This document shows positions 25,059-32,841 of a DNA stretch of 64,000 bases, piece by piece. The DNA comes from an uncultured Bacteroidales bacterium. Its GTDB lineage: Bacteria > Bacteroidota > Bacteroidia > Bacteroidales > SZUA-534. The DNA is taken from the NCBI GenBank assembly GCA_902790595.1, contig CADASL010000003.1:124001-188000 (forward strand), read 5' to 3'. Each line of letters opens with the position of its first letter. Within the stretch, counting starts at the first letter, position 1. The notes under the pieces are model-generated. The model saw only the letters and a list, made by a program, of their open reading frames with translations, was not told the DNA's origin and made no database searches. The position numbers and the translations under genes are program-made.

Positions 25059-26591
25059 CTATAAATCGATTTTTTTGGTTTTCAGATAGTTTTCCACCCT
25101 TTCAATGTCTTTGTACAGCGGGCTGTCGACGGTTGAGAAGGCGGGGAAAATGGCTCGCACCTCATCGTAAACGGCGCGTGTGGCGGGGCTCATCTTGTCT
25201 TGAATCTTCAGAATATCAACAGCTTGAGCCAGCGACATCATCATTATGGCCATCACTTGGAACGAGTTCTCGATAATGTGCTTTGCAATGAGCGCCGAGT
25301 TGGTGCCCATACTCACAATGTCTTGATTATCATTATTGTTAGGTATGCTGTGCACATACATCGGGTTCGAGAGTGTTTGGCACTCGGCGGTGGTGGAAGT
25401 GGCGGTGAACTGTGCGGCCTGCATTCCGTAGTTCAGGCCCAGCACGCCCATATTGACAAACGGCGGCAGAATGCCGTTGATTCGGTCGTGGTAAAGGTAG
25501 TTGAGCTGGCGCTCGGTGAGCATTGTGAGCTTGGTGACGCCGATTTTCAGCTTGTCCATCTCGTACGAAATGTAGTCGCCGTGGAAGTTTCCGCCGTGGA
25601 ACACGTTTTGGTTCTCAGGGTCGATAATCGGATTGTCGCAAGCCGAATTTACCTCGTTAATCAGCACTTTTTCAGCGTTTTCCATCTCGTCGAAAATCGG
25701 TCCCAGAATCTGCGGAATGCAGCGCAGCGAGTAGTAGGGCTGCACCTTGTGGCCGAAGGTGGCCTCGGTGTGCTTCTGGTTGTAGAGCTCGGCCTCGCGT
25801 TTGAGCATACATTGGCTGCCCGCGCTTATTTCACGCATCAGACGTGCAATCTCGCGCTGTCCGCGGTGACGTTTGGTGGCGTTCAGCTCGGCCGACATCA
25901 GGTCGTCGTACGAAGCGGCCACCTCGTTCATCATCACCGACGCCACAAGCGACCAGCGAAGCAGTTTCTTGGCGTAAATCAGGTTGACAACGCCAATGCC
26001 CGTCATCACCGACGTGCCGTTGGTAACCGACAGTCCCTCACGCAGATAAATCTTGAACGGTTCGAGTCCGTTTTCCTTCATCACCTCGGCTGTGGGGCGC
26101 AGTTGGCCTTTGTAGAAAACCTCGCCCTCGCCAATGAGCGTGAGCGCAATGTGGGCAAGCTGCACAAGGTCGCCGCTGGCGCCAACGCTGCCGTGCTCGG
26201 GAATGTAGGGGATAATGCCGCGGTTTATGAACTCAACAATGAGCCGCACCAGCTCGGTGTGAACGCCTGAGTTGCCCTGCAGAAAGGTGTAGAGCCGTGC
26301 AATCATTGCCGACTTCACATACACATCGGGCAGCGGCTGCCCAGCACCCGTTGAGTGGCTGCGTATAATATTGTATTGCAAATCGATAAGCGACTGGTCG
26401 TCGACTCTGTACTGCGCCATCGGGCCGAAGCCAGTGTTTATGCCGTAAATGATTTTGTCTTTCGAGAAATCCTTCAGAAACTGAAAACTGCGGTCAACAG
26501 TTTTCAAATCATCATCGGAAAGTGTAAGTTTCTTGTTTTCAAACAGAATGCCGTAAAGCGTTTTTAAATCTATTTCTTGTTTTGAAGCCAT
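25059..26591 (-). CDS. Aromatic amino acid ammonia-lyase (HAL/TAL family)
   Basis: A 510-residue MIO-dependent lyase. The Ala-Ser-Gly triad that cyclises to the cofactor is at 138-140 (HGSVGASGDLVQLAH), the catalytic tyrosine is in IIYGINTGFG (Y49), and NPIIDPENQNVFHGGNFHG is intact. At the substrate switch the sequence is RSHSTGAG (S78-H79), similar to histidine-type enzymes. However, no hutU or hutI gene is nearby and the gene is coupled to a KS and ACP. It therefore probably supplies an arylacrylate starter (for example coumarate from tyrosine), as tyrosine ammonia-lyases do in flexirubin clusters. It heads the operon, with a perfect promoter box. Confidence 0.87.
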   Translation of the reverse strand: MASKQEIDLKTLYGILFENKKLTLSDDDLKTVDRSFQFLKDFSKDKIIYGINTGFGPMAQYRVDDQSLIDLQYNIIRSHSTGAGQPLPDVYVKSAMIARLYTFLQGNSGVHTELVRLIVEFINRGIIPYIPEHGSVGASGDLVQLAHIALTLIGEGEVFYKGQLRPTAEVMKENGLEPFKIYLREGLSVTNGTSVMTGIGVVNLIYAKKLLRWSLVASVMMNEVAASYDDLMSAELNATKRHRGQREIARLMREISAGSQCMLKREAELYNQKHTEATFGHKVQPYYSLRCIPQILGPIFDEMENAEKVLINEVNSACDNPIIDPENQNVFHGGNFHGDYISYEMDKLKIGVTKLTMLTERQLNYLYHDRINGILPPFVNMGVLGLNYGMQAAQFTATSTTAECQTLSNPMYVHSIPNNNDNQDIVSMGTNSALIAKHIIENSFQVMAIMMMSLAQAVDILKIQDKMSPATRAVYDEVRAIFPAFSTVDSPLYKDIERVENYLKTKKIDL

Positions 26592-26626
26592 TTTTGTGAG
26601 TATAGCGCGTCTGTTTAATAAGTCTG

Positions 26627-26634
26627 CAAATATA
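26627..26634 (-). promoter_or_regulatory. -7 promoter box (TATATTTG) of the ammonia-lyase operon
   Basis: The minus strand reads TATATTTGCAG, an exact TAnnTTTG match, 35 nt upstream of the lyase ATG. It would drive lyase-KS-ACP-acyltransferase and possibly the genes after them. Confidence 0.65.
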
Positions 26635-26710
26635 GAATTTTAATCTTTCGTTATATGCCGATAAAAAATCAATTGGTTTGCCCTGTTTCGGCGGGTTCTT
26701 GCTTAATATT

Positions 26711-26816
26711 AATGTGCGGCGATTGGAATCCGCCAGCAAAACCACCTAAAAACAAAAAAGAGAACCCGTTTGAGAGTTCTCTTTTTGTGGAGGTGTGCAG
26801 CCGCACATTTTTTTGC
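26711..26816. ncRNA. Candidate structured element (nested inverted repeats), unknown
   Basis: Outer arms AATGTGCGGC (26711-26720) and GCCGCACATT (26800-26809) are perfectly complementary and enclose CCAC/GTGG pairing and a strong central hairpin. On the plus strand the outer stem is followed by a T-run. The rest of the 325-bp gap (26592-26916) holds only the lyase promoter and an AT-rich leader for the gene at 26917. It could be a small RNA, a leader of either flanking gene or a MITE-like relic. Confidence 0.3.
26755..26786. terminator. Bidirectional intrinsic terminator hairpin
   Basis: AAAAAGAGAAC (26755-26765) and GTTCTCTTTTT (26776-26786) form an 11-bp stem with a 10-nt loop and T-runs on both strands. 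It lies between divergent genes, so it must end a transcript starting within the gap or act as an attenuator. Confidence 0.7.
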
Positions 26817-26894
26817 TAAAAATTTAGAATGTTGGTAGGGAAAAGCCTCGCTGAATTGTCTTATAGACGTGCGAGTCAATCGCACAAAGCAATT

Positions 26895-26972
26895 CTAATT
26901 AAAAACTTAAACTATTATGAAAAGATTAACACTTCTTGCGCTTGCTCTTGTCGGCTCGCTCTGCGGATACTC
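26895..26972 (+). repeat. Duplicated leader/signal-peptide cassette, copy 1
   Basis: These 78 bp match 27560-27637 at 77 positions. They cover about 22 bp upstream of the ATG and the first 56 coding bases (the signal peptide), after which similarity falls sharply. Confidence 0.9.
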
Positions 26973-27540
26973 TCAGATGATAGATTATCCTAAAAATCAA
27001 GTTTCTGTGTTTTATAGTAAAGGACAATCGTTGTATACATTTCTTCTTGACACTTTCGGTGGCGGGACTCACGAGGATGGTTATAAGGCCGATGGAAAAG
27101 AGAGTTGGAAATACACTGATTTTTCGAGTGTTTATAATGTTGCGTATTTGCACAAATTTCTCAAGCCTTGGATGTCAATGGGTGTACAGTTAGGTTATGA
27201 AGAAACCCAGTCGAAACATTGGATTAACAGAATGTCTAACTTAAAACCAACCGATGTATGGACGGAAAAAGACAGGTTACCATATATTATCGCTGCTATA
27301 CAGTTCGATGGGATAAGAACCGATTGGATAGGTATGTATGGAAAATCAGGAATAGGTGTCCGTTTGATTTTCCAAGATAAAAAGTACGAATCTGGTGATA
27401 CCGATAAAGCGTTTGATTGTATTCCCTACTTTGTGGAAGTTTTCGGTCTTGAGGTTGGACCAAAAATGATAAGAGCCTTCGGTGAAGTCGGGTGGGGTGC
27501 TCAAGGTTTTGCAGCATTTGGAATCAGAAGCAGATTTTGA
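26917..27540 (+). CDS. Secreted/outer-membrane protein, tandem paralogue 1
   Basis: A 207-residue exported protein (signal MKRLTLLALALVGSLCGYSQ) of unknown family. The mature part has amphipathic, Gly- and aromatic-rich stretches (WMSMGVQLGYEET, WIGMYGKSGIGVRLIFQ) and ends GWGAQGFAAFGIRSRF, suggesting a small outer-membrane barrel. It is clearly homologous throughout to the next gene. The mature region is AT-rich whereas the signal region is GC-richer. Confidence 0.72.
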   Translation: MKRLTLLALALVGSLCGYSQMIDYPKNQVSVFYSKGQSLYTFLLDTFGGGTHEDGYKADGKESWKYTDFSSVYNVAYLHKFLKPWMSMGVQLGYEETQSKHWINRMSNLKPTDVWTEKDRLPYIIAAIQFDGIRTDWIGMYGKSGIGVRLIFQDKKYESGDTDKAFDCIPYFVEVFGLEVGPKMIRAFGEVGWGAQGFAAFGIRSRF

Positions 27541-27559
27541 AAAATATCGTCATACATTC

Positions 27560-27637
27560 CTAATTAAAACCTTAAACTATTATGAAAAGATTAACACTTC
27601 TTGCGCTTGCTCTTGTCGGCTCGCTCTGCGGATACTC
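27560..27637 (+). repeat. Duplicated leader/signal-peptide cassette, copy 2
   Basis: The second copy of the 78-bp segment at 26895-26972, offset by 665 bp, with one difference in the untranslated part. Confidence 0.9.
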
Positions 27638-28217
27638 GCAAATAATTGAATATCCTAAACATCAGGTTTCTGCATTTTATTGTGATGGTCACTCGCTGTA
27701 TACGTGGTTTTTTGATTCTTTCGGTGGAGGAACTCACGAAGACTCAGGTAAAGCAGAAGGAAAAGAAAGTTGGGAATACACTGATTTTTCGAACGTTTAT
27801 AATGTAGAATATTTGCAACGCTTGCATAAACCCTGGCTGTCAATTGGTGTGCTTGTGGGCTATGAAGGAGCAAAGTCGAGACATTGGATTAACAGAGAAC
27901 ACAATTTCAAACGCGATAGATGGACAGAAAAAGAGAAAATGCCATTTGTTATCGGTGTTGCTCAATTCGATTGGATAAGAACCAATTGGGTAGGTATGTA
28001 TGGGAAAGCAGGAATAGGAGCGCGCTTTATTATTACATACTCAAAATATGATACAGGGAAGACTGATGATGACTTTGATTGGATTCCTTGTTTTGTTGGA
28101 GCAACTGGAATAGAAGTCGGACCCAAATTTGTGAGGTTTTTTGGTGAGTTGGGAATAGGTGCACAAGGTTTTGCGTCGATTGGTATTCGTATCCGTTTTG
28201 ATTTTTCTGAACCATAA
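27582..28217 (+). CDS. Secreted/outer-membrane protein, tandem paralogue 2
   Basis: A 211-residue paralogue of the preceding gene with an identical signal peptide. Shared landmarks are FGGGTHED, GKESWEYTDFSNVYNVEYL, SRHWINRE, NWVGMYGKAGIGARF, GIEVGPKFVRFFGELGIGAQGF and a terminal aromatic strand. Predicted outer-membrane barrel, function unknown. The mature regions differ much more at the DNA level than the 5' cassettes do. Confidence 0.72.
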   Translation: MKRLTLLALALVGSLCGYSQIIEYPKHQVSAFYCDGHSLYTWFFDSFGGGTHEDSGKAEGKESWEYTDFSNVYNVEYLQRLHKPWLSIGVLVGYEGAKSRHWINREHNFKRDRWTEKEKMPFVIGVAQFDWIRTNWVGMYGKAGIGARFIITYSKYDTGKTDDDFDWIPCFVGATGIEVGPKFVRFFGELGIGAQGFASIGIRIRFDFSEP

Positions 28218-28232
28218 TTCCTTACCGTAAAA

Positions 28233-28240
28233 TATATTTG
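28233..28240 (+). promoter_or_regulatory. -7 promoter box (TATATTTG)
   Basis: An exact TAnnTTTG match 42 nt upstream of the ATG at 28282, located just after the stop of the preceding gene. Confidence 0.6.
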
Positions 28241-28281
28241 TGCCGACGAATTATACAAGTTCGCCGCTATCGATATTGATT

Positions 28282-28839
28282 ATGGAAACAATTGATTTAA
28301 ACACAATTAAACAGCAAACCGAAACCATTTTGACCGATTTGCTCAACAGCCACCCGCTGGTCAAAGGATCGGTGTTTGTGATTGGATGCTCGTCGAGCGA
28401 AGTTGCCGGCGGTTTGATTGGCAAAAATTCGAGTGCCGAGATTGGAGCGGCCATTTTCGAAGTGGCGCACAAACTGCTCGCTGAGCGTGGCCTTTATCTT
28501 GCCTGCCAGTGCTGCGAGCATCTGAACCGCGCATTGGTGGTTGAGACCGAATGCGCCGAGCGTTACGGCTACGAGCCGGTGAGTGTGGTGCCGTGGCTTC
28601 ACGGAGGAGGCTCGTTTGCTACGGCGGCTTACAGCGGCTTCAGTCAGGCGGTTGTGGTTGAGCACGTTAAAGCTTCGGCAGGGCTCGACATTGGCGACAC
28701 GCTCATTGGTATGCACCTGAAAGATGTGGCCGTGCCCGTTCACCCCACACCGAACCAGATTGGCGCAGCCCACGTGGTAGCCGCCTTCTGCCGTCCGAAA
28801 CTCATTGGCGGCGAACGTGCGAGGTATGTTAAGGGGTGA
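28282..28839 (+). CDS. TIGR01440/UPF0340 (YwlG-like) family protein
   Basis: A 185-residue soluble protein of the YwlG/UPF0340 family, structurally related to 3-ketoacid and thiamine-like sugar-binding folds but without an established reaction. Family landmarks are GCSSSEVAGGLIGKNSS, ACQCCEHLNRALVVE, VSVVPWLHGGGSFATAA and DIGDTLIGMHLKDVAVPV. The ATG at 28282 fits the family start, and the upstream frame to 28240 is leader sequence downstream of the promoter box. Confidence 0.88.
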   Translation: METIDLNTIKQQTETILTDLLNSHPLVKGSVFVIGCSSSEVAGGLIGKNSSAEIGAAIFEVAHKLLAERGLYLACQCCEHLNRALVVETECAERYGYEPVSVVPWLHGGGSFATAAYSGFSQAVVVEHVKASAGLDIGDTLIGMHLKDVAVPVHPTPNQIGAAHVVAAFCRPKLIGGERARYVKG

Positions 28840-28854
28840 ATCGGTCAATCGTTT

Positions 28855-28882
28855 GTAGAGACGCGGCGCGCCACGTCTCTAC
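28855..28882. repeat. Palindromic GTAGAGACG element
   Basis: GTAGAGACG (28855-28863) pairs perfectly with CGTCTCTAC (28874-28882) around a GC-rich loop. It is related to the GGACGC palindromes at 3211 and 15457. It could act as a terminator-like hairpin for the gene ending at 28839. Confidence 0.7.
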
Positions 28883-28912
28883 TATGCGGTAGGAAAAAAC
28901 CTTCAGCACTCA

Positions 28913-28947
28913 AATCCTAACTACTAATTCCTAAATCCTAAATATCT
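28913..28947 (+). repeat. Heptanucleotide array abutting a promoter box
   Basis: aatccta-actacta-attccta-aatccta-aatatct. The array ends exactly where the -7 box TATATTTG begins. Confidence 0.65.
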
Positions 28948-28954
28948 ATATTTG
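28947..28954 (+). promoter_or_regulatory. -7 promoter box (TATATTTG) of the cyclophilin gene
   Basis: An exact TAnnTTTG match only 8 nt before the ATG at 28963. Transcription would therefore start at or within a few bases of the start codon, giving a nearly leaderless mRNA. Confidence 0.65.
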
Positions 28955-28962
28955 CCCCCATT

Positions 28963-29796
28963 ATGAGAAAGGCATTGTTTTACATTTCGATAGTGCTGCT
29001 TTCAGTCGGACTGATGTCGGCCAAGGGCAGCCGCAAGAAGCCGAAACCTGCGTTTGCGGTTATCGAGACGCCGTACGGCAATATGAAGGTCAAACTCTAC
29101 GGCCAGACGCCACTGCACAAGCAGAATTTCGTGACGCTGGTCAAGGAGCACTTCTACGACAGTCTGCTCTTTCACCGTGTAATTGAGGATTTTATGATTC
29201 AGGGAGGCGACCCCGATTCGAAGAACGCGCCGAAGGGCAAGATGCTGGGCGCGGGAAGTCACGGCGAGCGAATCCCTGCCGAGTTTGTCGATGGCCTTTA
29301 CCACAAGCGCGGCGCTCTGGCTGCCGCACGCGACAACAATCCCGAGAAAAAATCGTCGGGGTGCCAGTTCTACATTGTGCAGGGCAAAGTGTACTCTAAC
29401 AAAGATTTAGACCATATCGAAGAGCAGCATAACGCGTCAGTCAAGCAGAAAATGCTCAACGACTGGCTCAAATCGGACGACAGCAAGGCCGACCAAGATG
29501 CACTGACCAAACTGCAGCGCGCACGCAACTTCGCCGCCTTCAACCATTATTGCGACAGCCTTGTGGAGCATTTGGTTGCGACGAATCCCGATGCCAAACT
29601 GTTCAAATTCAGCCCCGAGCAGCGCAAAACCTACACCACTGTCGGCGGTGCGCCTTTCCTTGACGGAGATTATACCGTTTTTGGCGAAGTGGTTGAAGGA
29701 CTGAATATTATCGACAGCATTGCCGCCGTTGAGACCGACCGCAACGACCGCCCTCTCAACGATGTGATGATGAAAATGCGAATTGTGAAAAAATAG
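28963..29796 (+). CDS. Peptidyl-prolyl cis-trans isomerase, cyclophilin type, exported
   Basis: A 277-residue cyclophilin with an N-terminal signal or anchor (to about residue 22). The catalytic/binding core is VIETPYGNMKVKLYGQTPLHKQNFVTLVKEHFYDSLLFHRVI, then QGGDPDSKN and SSGCQFYIVQGKVYSN. Between the core strands there is an inserted helical segment (about 150-215) rich in Lys/Asp, typical of Bacteroidota periplasmic cyclophilins. It ends with the conserved FGEVVEGLNIIDSIA. sufS begins 4 bp later, so they share a transcript. Confidence 0.92.
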   Translation: MRKALFYISIVLLSVGLMSAKGSRKKPKPAFAVIETPYGNMKVKLYGQTPLHKQNFVTLVKEHFYDSLLFHRVIEDFMIQGGDPDSKNAPKGKMLGAGSHGERIPAEFVDGLYHKRGALAAARDNNPEKKSSGCQFYIVQGKVYSNKDLDHIEEQHNASVKQKMLNDWLKSDDSKADQDALTKLQRARNFAAFNHYCDSLVEHLVATNPDAKLFKFSPEQRKTYTTVGGAPFLDGDYTVFGEVVEGLNIIDSIAAVETDRNDRPLNDVMMKMRIVKK

Positions 29797-29800
29797 TGCT

Positions 29801-31021
29801 ATGAACTTCGACGTCAGAGAGATACGCAAAGATTTCCCCATTCTGGAACAAACCGTCAACAACCGTCGGCTCGTCTATCTCGACAATGCGGCCACCACAC
29901 AGAAGCCGCGCCGCGTGATTGACAAGATTGTCGAGGTTTACACGCAATACAACGCCAACGTGCACCGCGGCGTCCACCACCTGAGCAACCTTGCCACCAC
30001 GGCAATGGAGGAGTCGCGGCAGACGGTCAGGCGGTTTCTGAACGCAGCGTCGGAGCGCGAGATAATCTTCACCCGCGGAGCCACCGAGAGTATCAACCTT
30101 GTGGCAAATTCGTTCAGCCAGCAGTTTATGAGCGAAGGCGATGAGGTAATCGTTACCGAGATGGAGCACCACAGCAACCTTGTACCGTGGCAACTGCTTG
30201 AAAACCAACATAAAGCAAAAGTTGTTAAATGGGCCTTCGACGACCGTGGCGAACTTAATCTGGCCGAACTCGAAGAGTTGATAACCGACCACACCAAATT
30301 GCTGTCAATTGTCTATGTTTCAAATACTTTGGGCACTATCAACCCTGTTGAGCAGATAATTGAGATTGCCCACAGCCACAACATTCCCGTGCTGGTGGAC
30401 GCTTCGCAGGCCATTCAGCATTTTGCGATTGACGTTCAGCAACTCGACTGCGATTTTCTCGTCTTCAGCGGACACAAGATTTACGGCCCGACAGGTGTCG
30501 GTGTGCTGTATGGCAAAGAACAGTGGCTCAACCAGATGCCGCCATATCAGGGCGGTGGCGAGATGATTGAGACCGTGTCGTTCAATGGCACCACCTTCAA
30601 CCAACTGCCCTACAAATTTGAGGCAGGCACACCCGACTATGTGGGCATTATCGCCCTTGCCGAGGCACTGCGCTACGTTGAGGCCATTGGAATGGACAAC
30701 ATTGCCGCCTACGAGAGCGAACTGTTCACTTATCTTAATGGCAAAATTCAATCTATCAGTGATTTACGACTGATTGGCACCGCAGAAAAGCGTGCGTCGC
30801 TGGTTTCGTTCGTGACCGATTTCGCCCACCCGTTCGACATTGGCACCCTGCTCGACAAAATGGGCATTGCAGTCCGCACGGGCACCCACTGCACCGAGCC
30901 AATTATGCAGCACTTCGGCATTCCTGGCACCGTCCGCGCTTCGATAGCCTTCTACAATACCGCTGAAGAGATTGACATTCTGCACGACAGCCTGCTGCGG
31001 GCGGTGAGTATGTTGAAGTAG
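29801..31021 (+). CDS. sufS: Cysteine desulfurase SufS
   Basis: A 406-residue PLP-dependent desulfurase of the SufS/CsdA group that moves cysteine sulfur to an active-site cysteine for Fe-S cluster assembly. The PLP lysine is in FSGHKIYGPTG, the catalytic cysteine is in VRTGTHCTEPIM, and ATTQKPRRVIDKI and NANVHRGVHHLS are typical. Its acceptor SufE is encoded 1 kb downstream, beyond an opposing KilA-N gene. sufB, sufC and sufD are not in the window. Confidence 0.95.
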   Translation: MNFDVREIRKDFPILEQTVNNRRLVYLDNAATTQKPRRVIDKIVEVYTQYNANVHRGVHHLSNLATTAMEESRQTVRRFLNAASEREIIFTRGATESINLVANSFSQQFMSEGDEVIVTEMEHHSNLVPWQLLENQHKAKVVKWAFDDRGELNLAELEELITDHTKLLSIVYVSNTLGTINPVEQIIEIAHSHNIPVLVDASQAIQHFAIDVQQLDCDFLVFSGHKIYGPTGVGVLYGKEQWLNQMPPYQGGGEMIETVSFNGTTFNQLPYKFEAGTPDYVGIIALAEALRYVEAIGMDNIAAYESELFTYLNGKIQSISDLRLIGTAEKRASLVSFVTDFAHPFDIGTLLDKMGIAVRTGTHCTEPIMQHFGIPGTVRASIAFYNTAEEIDILHDSLLRAVSMLK

Positions 31022-31101
31022 TGGGACAGCCGATTTAAACGGAATTTAATATGAATTTAAAAGTGTAGAGATACGGCAGTCTTAACATTGCAGATAGTGT
31101 T

Positions 31102-31905
31102 TTACCTCAAAATGGCTCTGTTGTCCGCGTTCTCCAATATTTGCATTTGCTGAATGGCTATCTTGTTCAGCTCCTTCAAACGTTCCTGCTGACTGATTCC
31201 TTTGTTGATGAACACTGCATTCAAATTCTCCATATTCGACAAGCAAATGAGTTGGTTTATTGATGCGTAGTCGCGAATGTTTCCTTTCAAATTCGGATTA
31301 GCTTCACGCCATTCTTTTGCGGTTGACCCGAAAAGCGCCACATTCAAAACGTCGGCTTCATTGGCATATATTATGCTTGTCTGAAGCTGTGACAATTCGG
31401 GCGGTATCAAGTTTTGTTTTATGGCGTCGGTATGAATATGATAGTTGATTTTTGATAGTTCGCGTTTTGCCGACCAGCCAAGTTGTTTTTGTTCTTCCTC
31501 CTTCAGCCGTTGGAATTCTCTCAACAGATACAGTTTGAACTGCGGCGAGACCCACGAAGCGAATTCAAACGCAAGGTCTTTGTGTGCGTAGGTACCTCCG
31601 TAGCGACCTGCCTTTGCAATTATTCCAACGGCATTGGTCTTCTCAATCCATTGTTTTACAGACAAAACGAACCTGTTAAGGCCAGCCATATTTTTAATTC
31701 CCTCGAATTCGGGGGAATTAAAATTCGGATTGTACATTTCCTCCCAAATGCCAAGAAATTCTATGGTGTTTTTGTTTCGCAACCATTTCTCAATAAGGGC
31801 AAGTCCATTCTCAATATTCTTGACCATATCGGTCAGCGAGATATAGTCTTTCTCATTGATTTCCAAGATTGTGATTTCGGTTTTGTCAACCAGTATCTTT
31901 GCCAT
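31102..31905 (-). CDS. KilA-N domain protein
   Basis: A 267-residue protein with an N-terminal KilA-N DNA-binding domain of phage/large DNA virus type (about 20-130: YISLTDMVKNIENGLALIEKWLRNKNTIEFLGIWE, then GRYGGTYAHKDLAFEFASW and FKLYLLREFQRLKEEE). The C-terminal region (about 150-260) contains the ALFGSTAKEWREANP and DYASINQLICLSNMENLNA segments common in bacterial stand-alone members. The start at 31905 is supported by a perfect -7 box 18 nt upstream. It lies antisense between sufS and sufE with no other phage genes. Confidence 0.9.
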   Translation of the reverse strand: MAKILVDKTEITILEINEKDYISLTDMVKNIENGLALIEKWLRNKNTIEFLGIWEEMYNPNFNSPEFEGIKNMAGLNRFVLSVKQWIEKTNAVGIIAKAGRYGGTYAHKDLAFEFASWVSPQFKLYLLREFQRLKEEEQKQLGWSAKRELSKINYHIHTDAIKQNLIPPELSQLQTSIIYANEADVLNVALFGSTAKEWREANPNLKGNIRDYASINQLICLSNMENLNAVFINKGISQQERLKELNKIAIQQMQILENADNRAILR

Positions 31906-31922
31906 AACACATACTTTTTTGT

Positions 31923-31930
31923 CAAAGATA
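31923..31930 (-). promoter_or_regulatory. -7 promoter box (TATCTTTG) for the KilA-N gene
   Basis: An exact TAnnTTTG match on the minus strand, 18 nt upstream of the chosen ATG. It diverges from the sufE promoter 65 bp away. Confidence 0.6.
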
Positions 31931-31994
31931 ATCAGTTTTTCTCGCGCAGCGATACGCCTGCAATTTCCGCTTGCCGAAGAAATCAACGAAAAAC

Positions 31995-32002
31995 TATATT
32001 TG
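31995..32002 (+). promoter_or_regulatory. -7 promoter box (TATATTTG) for sufE
   Basis: An exact TAnnTTTG match 44 nt upstream of the sufE ATG, followed by CACC as in many Bacteroidota start sites. Confidence 0.62.
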
Positions 32003-32046
32003 CACCCAGAAACGGAAAATCCGTATCGATATATTTTGAATTGAAA

Positions 32047-32466
32047 ATGAACGAATTAGAATCGCGCCAGCAACAAATAATTGACGAGTTCGGTGTCTTC
32101 ACCGACTGGATGGACAAGTACGAGTACCTGATTGAGCTGGGCAAGGAGCTTGAGCCGATGCCCGACAGCGAGAAGACCGAGCAGAACCTTATCAAAGGCT
32201 GCCAAAGCCAGGTGTGGCTCACAGCCAGCTGCAACGGTGGCATTGTCACCTTCCGCGCCGACAGCGACGCCATAATCACCAAAGGCATTATCGCTCTGCT
32301 AATCAAAGTGATGTCGGGGCTTTCGCCGAAAGAAATTGCCGAAGCCGATCTGCATTTTATCGACGCAATCGGCTTGCGCGAGAACCTGTCGCCCACCCGC
32401 TCAAACGGCCTTGCAAGTATGGTGCGGCAGATAAAGATGTACGCGCTGGCGTTTGCTTCGGAATAA
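32047..32466 (+). CDS. sufE: SufE sulfur acceptor protein
   Basis: A 139-residue SufE-fold protein that accepts persulfide sulfur from SufS. The acceptor cysteine is C52 in LIKGCQSQVWL. KYEYLIELGKELEPMP and LSPTRSNGLASMVRQIK match the family. The ATG at 32047 follows its own promoter. sufT follows after a heptanucleotide array. Confidence 0.95.
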   Translation: MNELESRQQQIIDEFGVFTDWMDKYEYLIELGKELEPMPDSEKTEQNLIKGCQSQVWLTASCNGGIVTFRADSDAIITKGIIALLIKVMSGLSPKEIAEADLHFIDAIGLRENLSPTRSNGLASMVRQIKMYALAFASE

Positions 32467-32487
32467 TGTTGAACAAGTATTTCATCT

Positions 32488-32536
32488 ATTCTAAATTCTA
32501 AATTCTGAATTCTACATTCTAAATTCTAAATTCTTA
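32488..32536 (+). repeat. Seven-unit heptanucleotide array between sufE and sufT
   Basis: Seven consecutive 7-mers of the form attctaa/attctga/attctac/attctta fill 49 bp. The last base is the A of the sufT start codon. Confidence 0.9.
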
Positions 32537-32841
32537 TGGACCAACTGCTTGAAACCAAAATAATCAACGAGCTGAAAACCGTTTACGACCCCGAGATACC
32601 CGTCAACGTGTACGATTTGGGGCTTATCTACAACCTGAAGGAAGACAAGGGCGTGCTCGACGTTGAAATGACCCTGACCGCCCCTGGCTGCCCCATTGCC
32701 GACCAGATTCTGGACGAGGTGCGGATGAAACTTGAGTCGGTTCCGGGCATTCACCAGGTGAACATAAACCTTGTGTTCGAGCCCGAGTGGAACCAGGATA
32801 TGATGAGCGAAGAGGCCAAGATGGATTTGGGATTTTTGTAG
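32536..32841 (+). CDS. sufT: SufT/MIP18-family (DUF59) Fe-S assembly protein
   Basis: A 101-residue DUF59 protein with the core VYDPEIPVNVYDLGLIYNL and MTLTAPGCPIADQI (conserved Cys) and a C-terminal VFEPEWNQDMMSEEAK segment. The family assists Fe-S cluster maturation. Position after sufE supports that role. Confidence 0.92.
   Translation: MDQLLETKIINELKTVYDPEIPVNVYDLGLIYNLKEDKGVLDVEMTLTAPGCPIADQILDEVRMKLESVPGIHQVNINLVFEPEWNQDMMSEEAKMDLGFL

Noticed and set aside
25059..26591. Histidine utilisation (hutH)
   Set aside because: The active site allows it, but hutU, hutI and hutG are absent and the gene is coupled to KS and ACP genes.
26711..26745. tRNA-like fragment (ggcg...cgcc hairpin resembling a T arm)
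   Set aside because: The loop lacks the TTCRA pattern and no acceptor or anticodon arms exist.
31102..31905. Prophage remnant
   Set aside because: Only a single KilA-N gene; no structural, integrase or lysis genes nearby.
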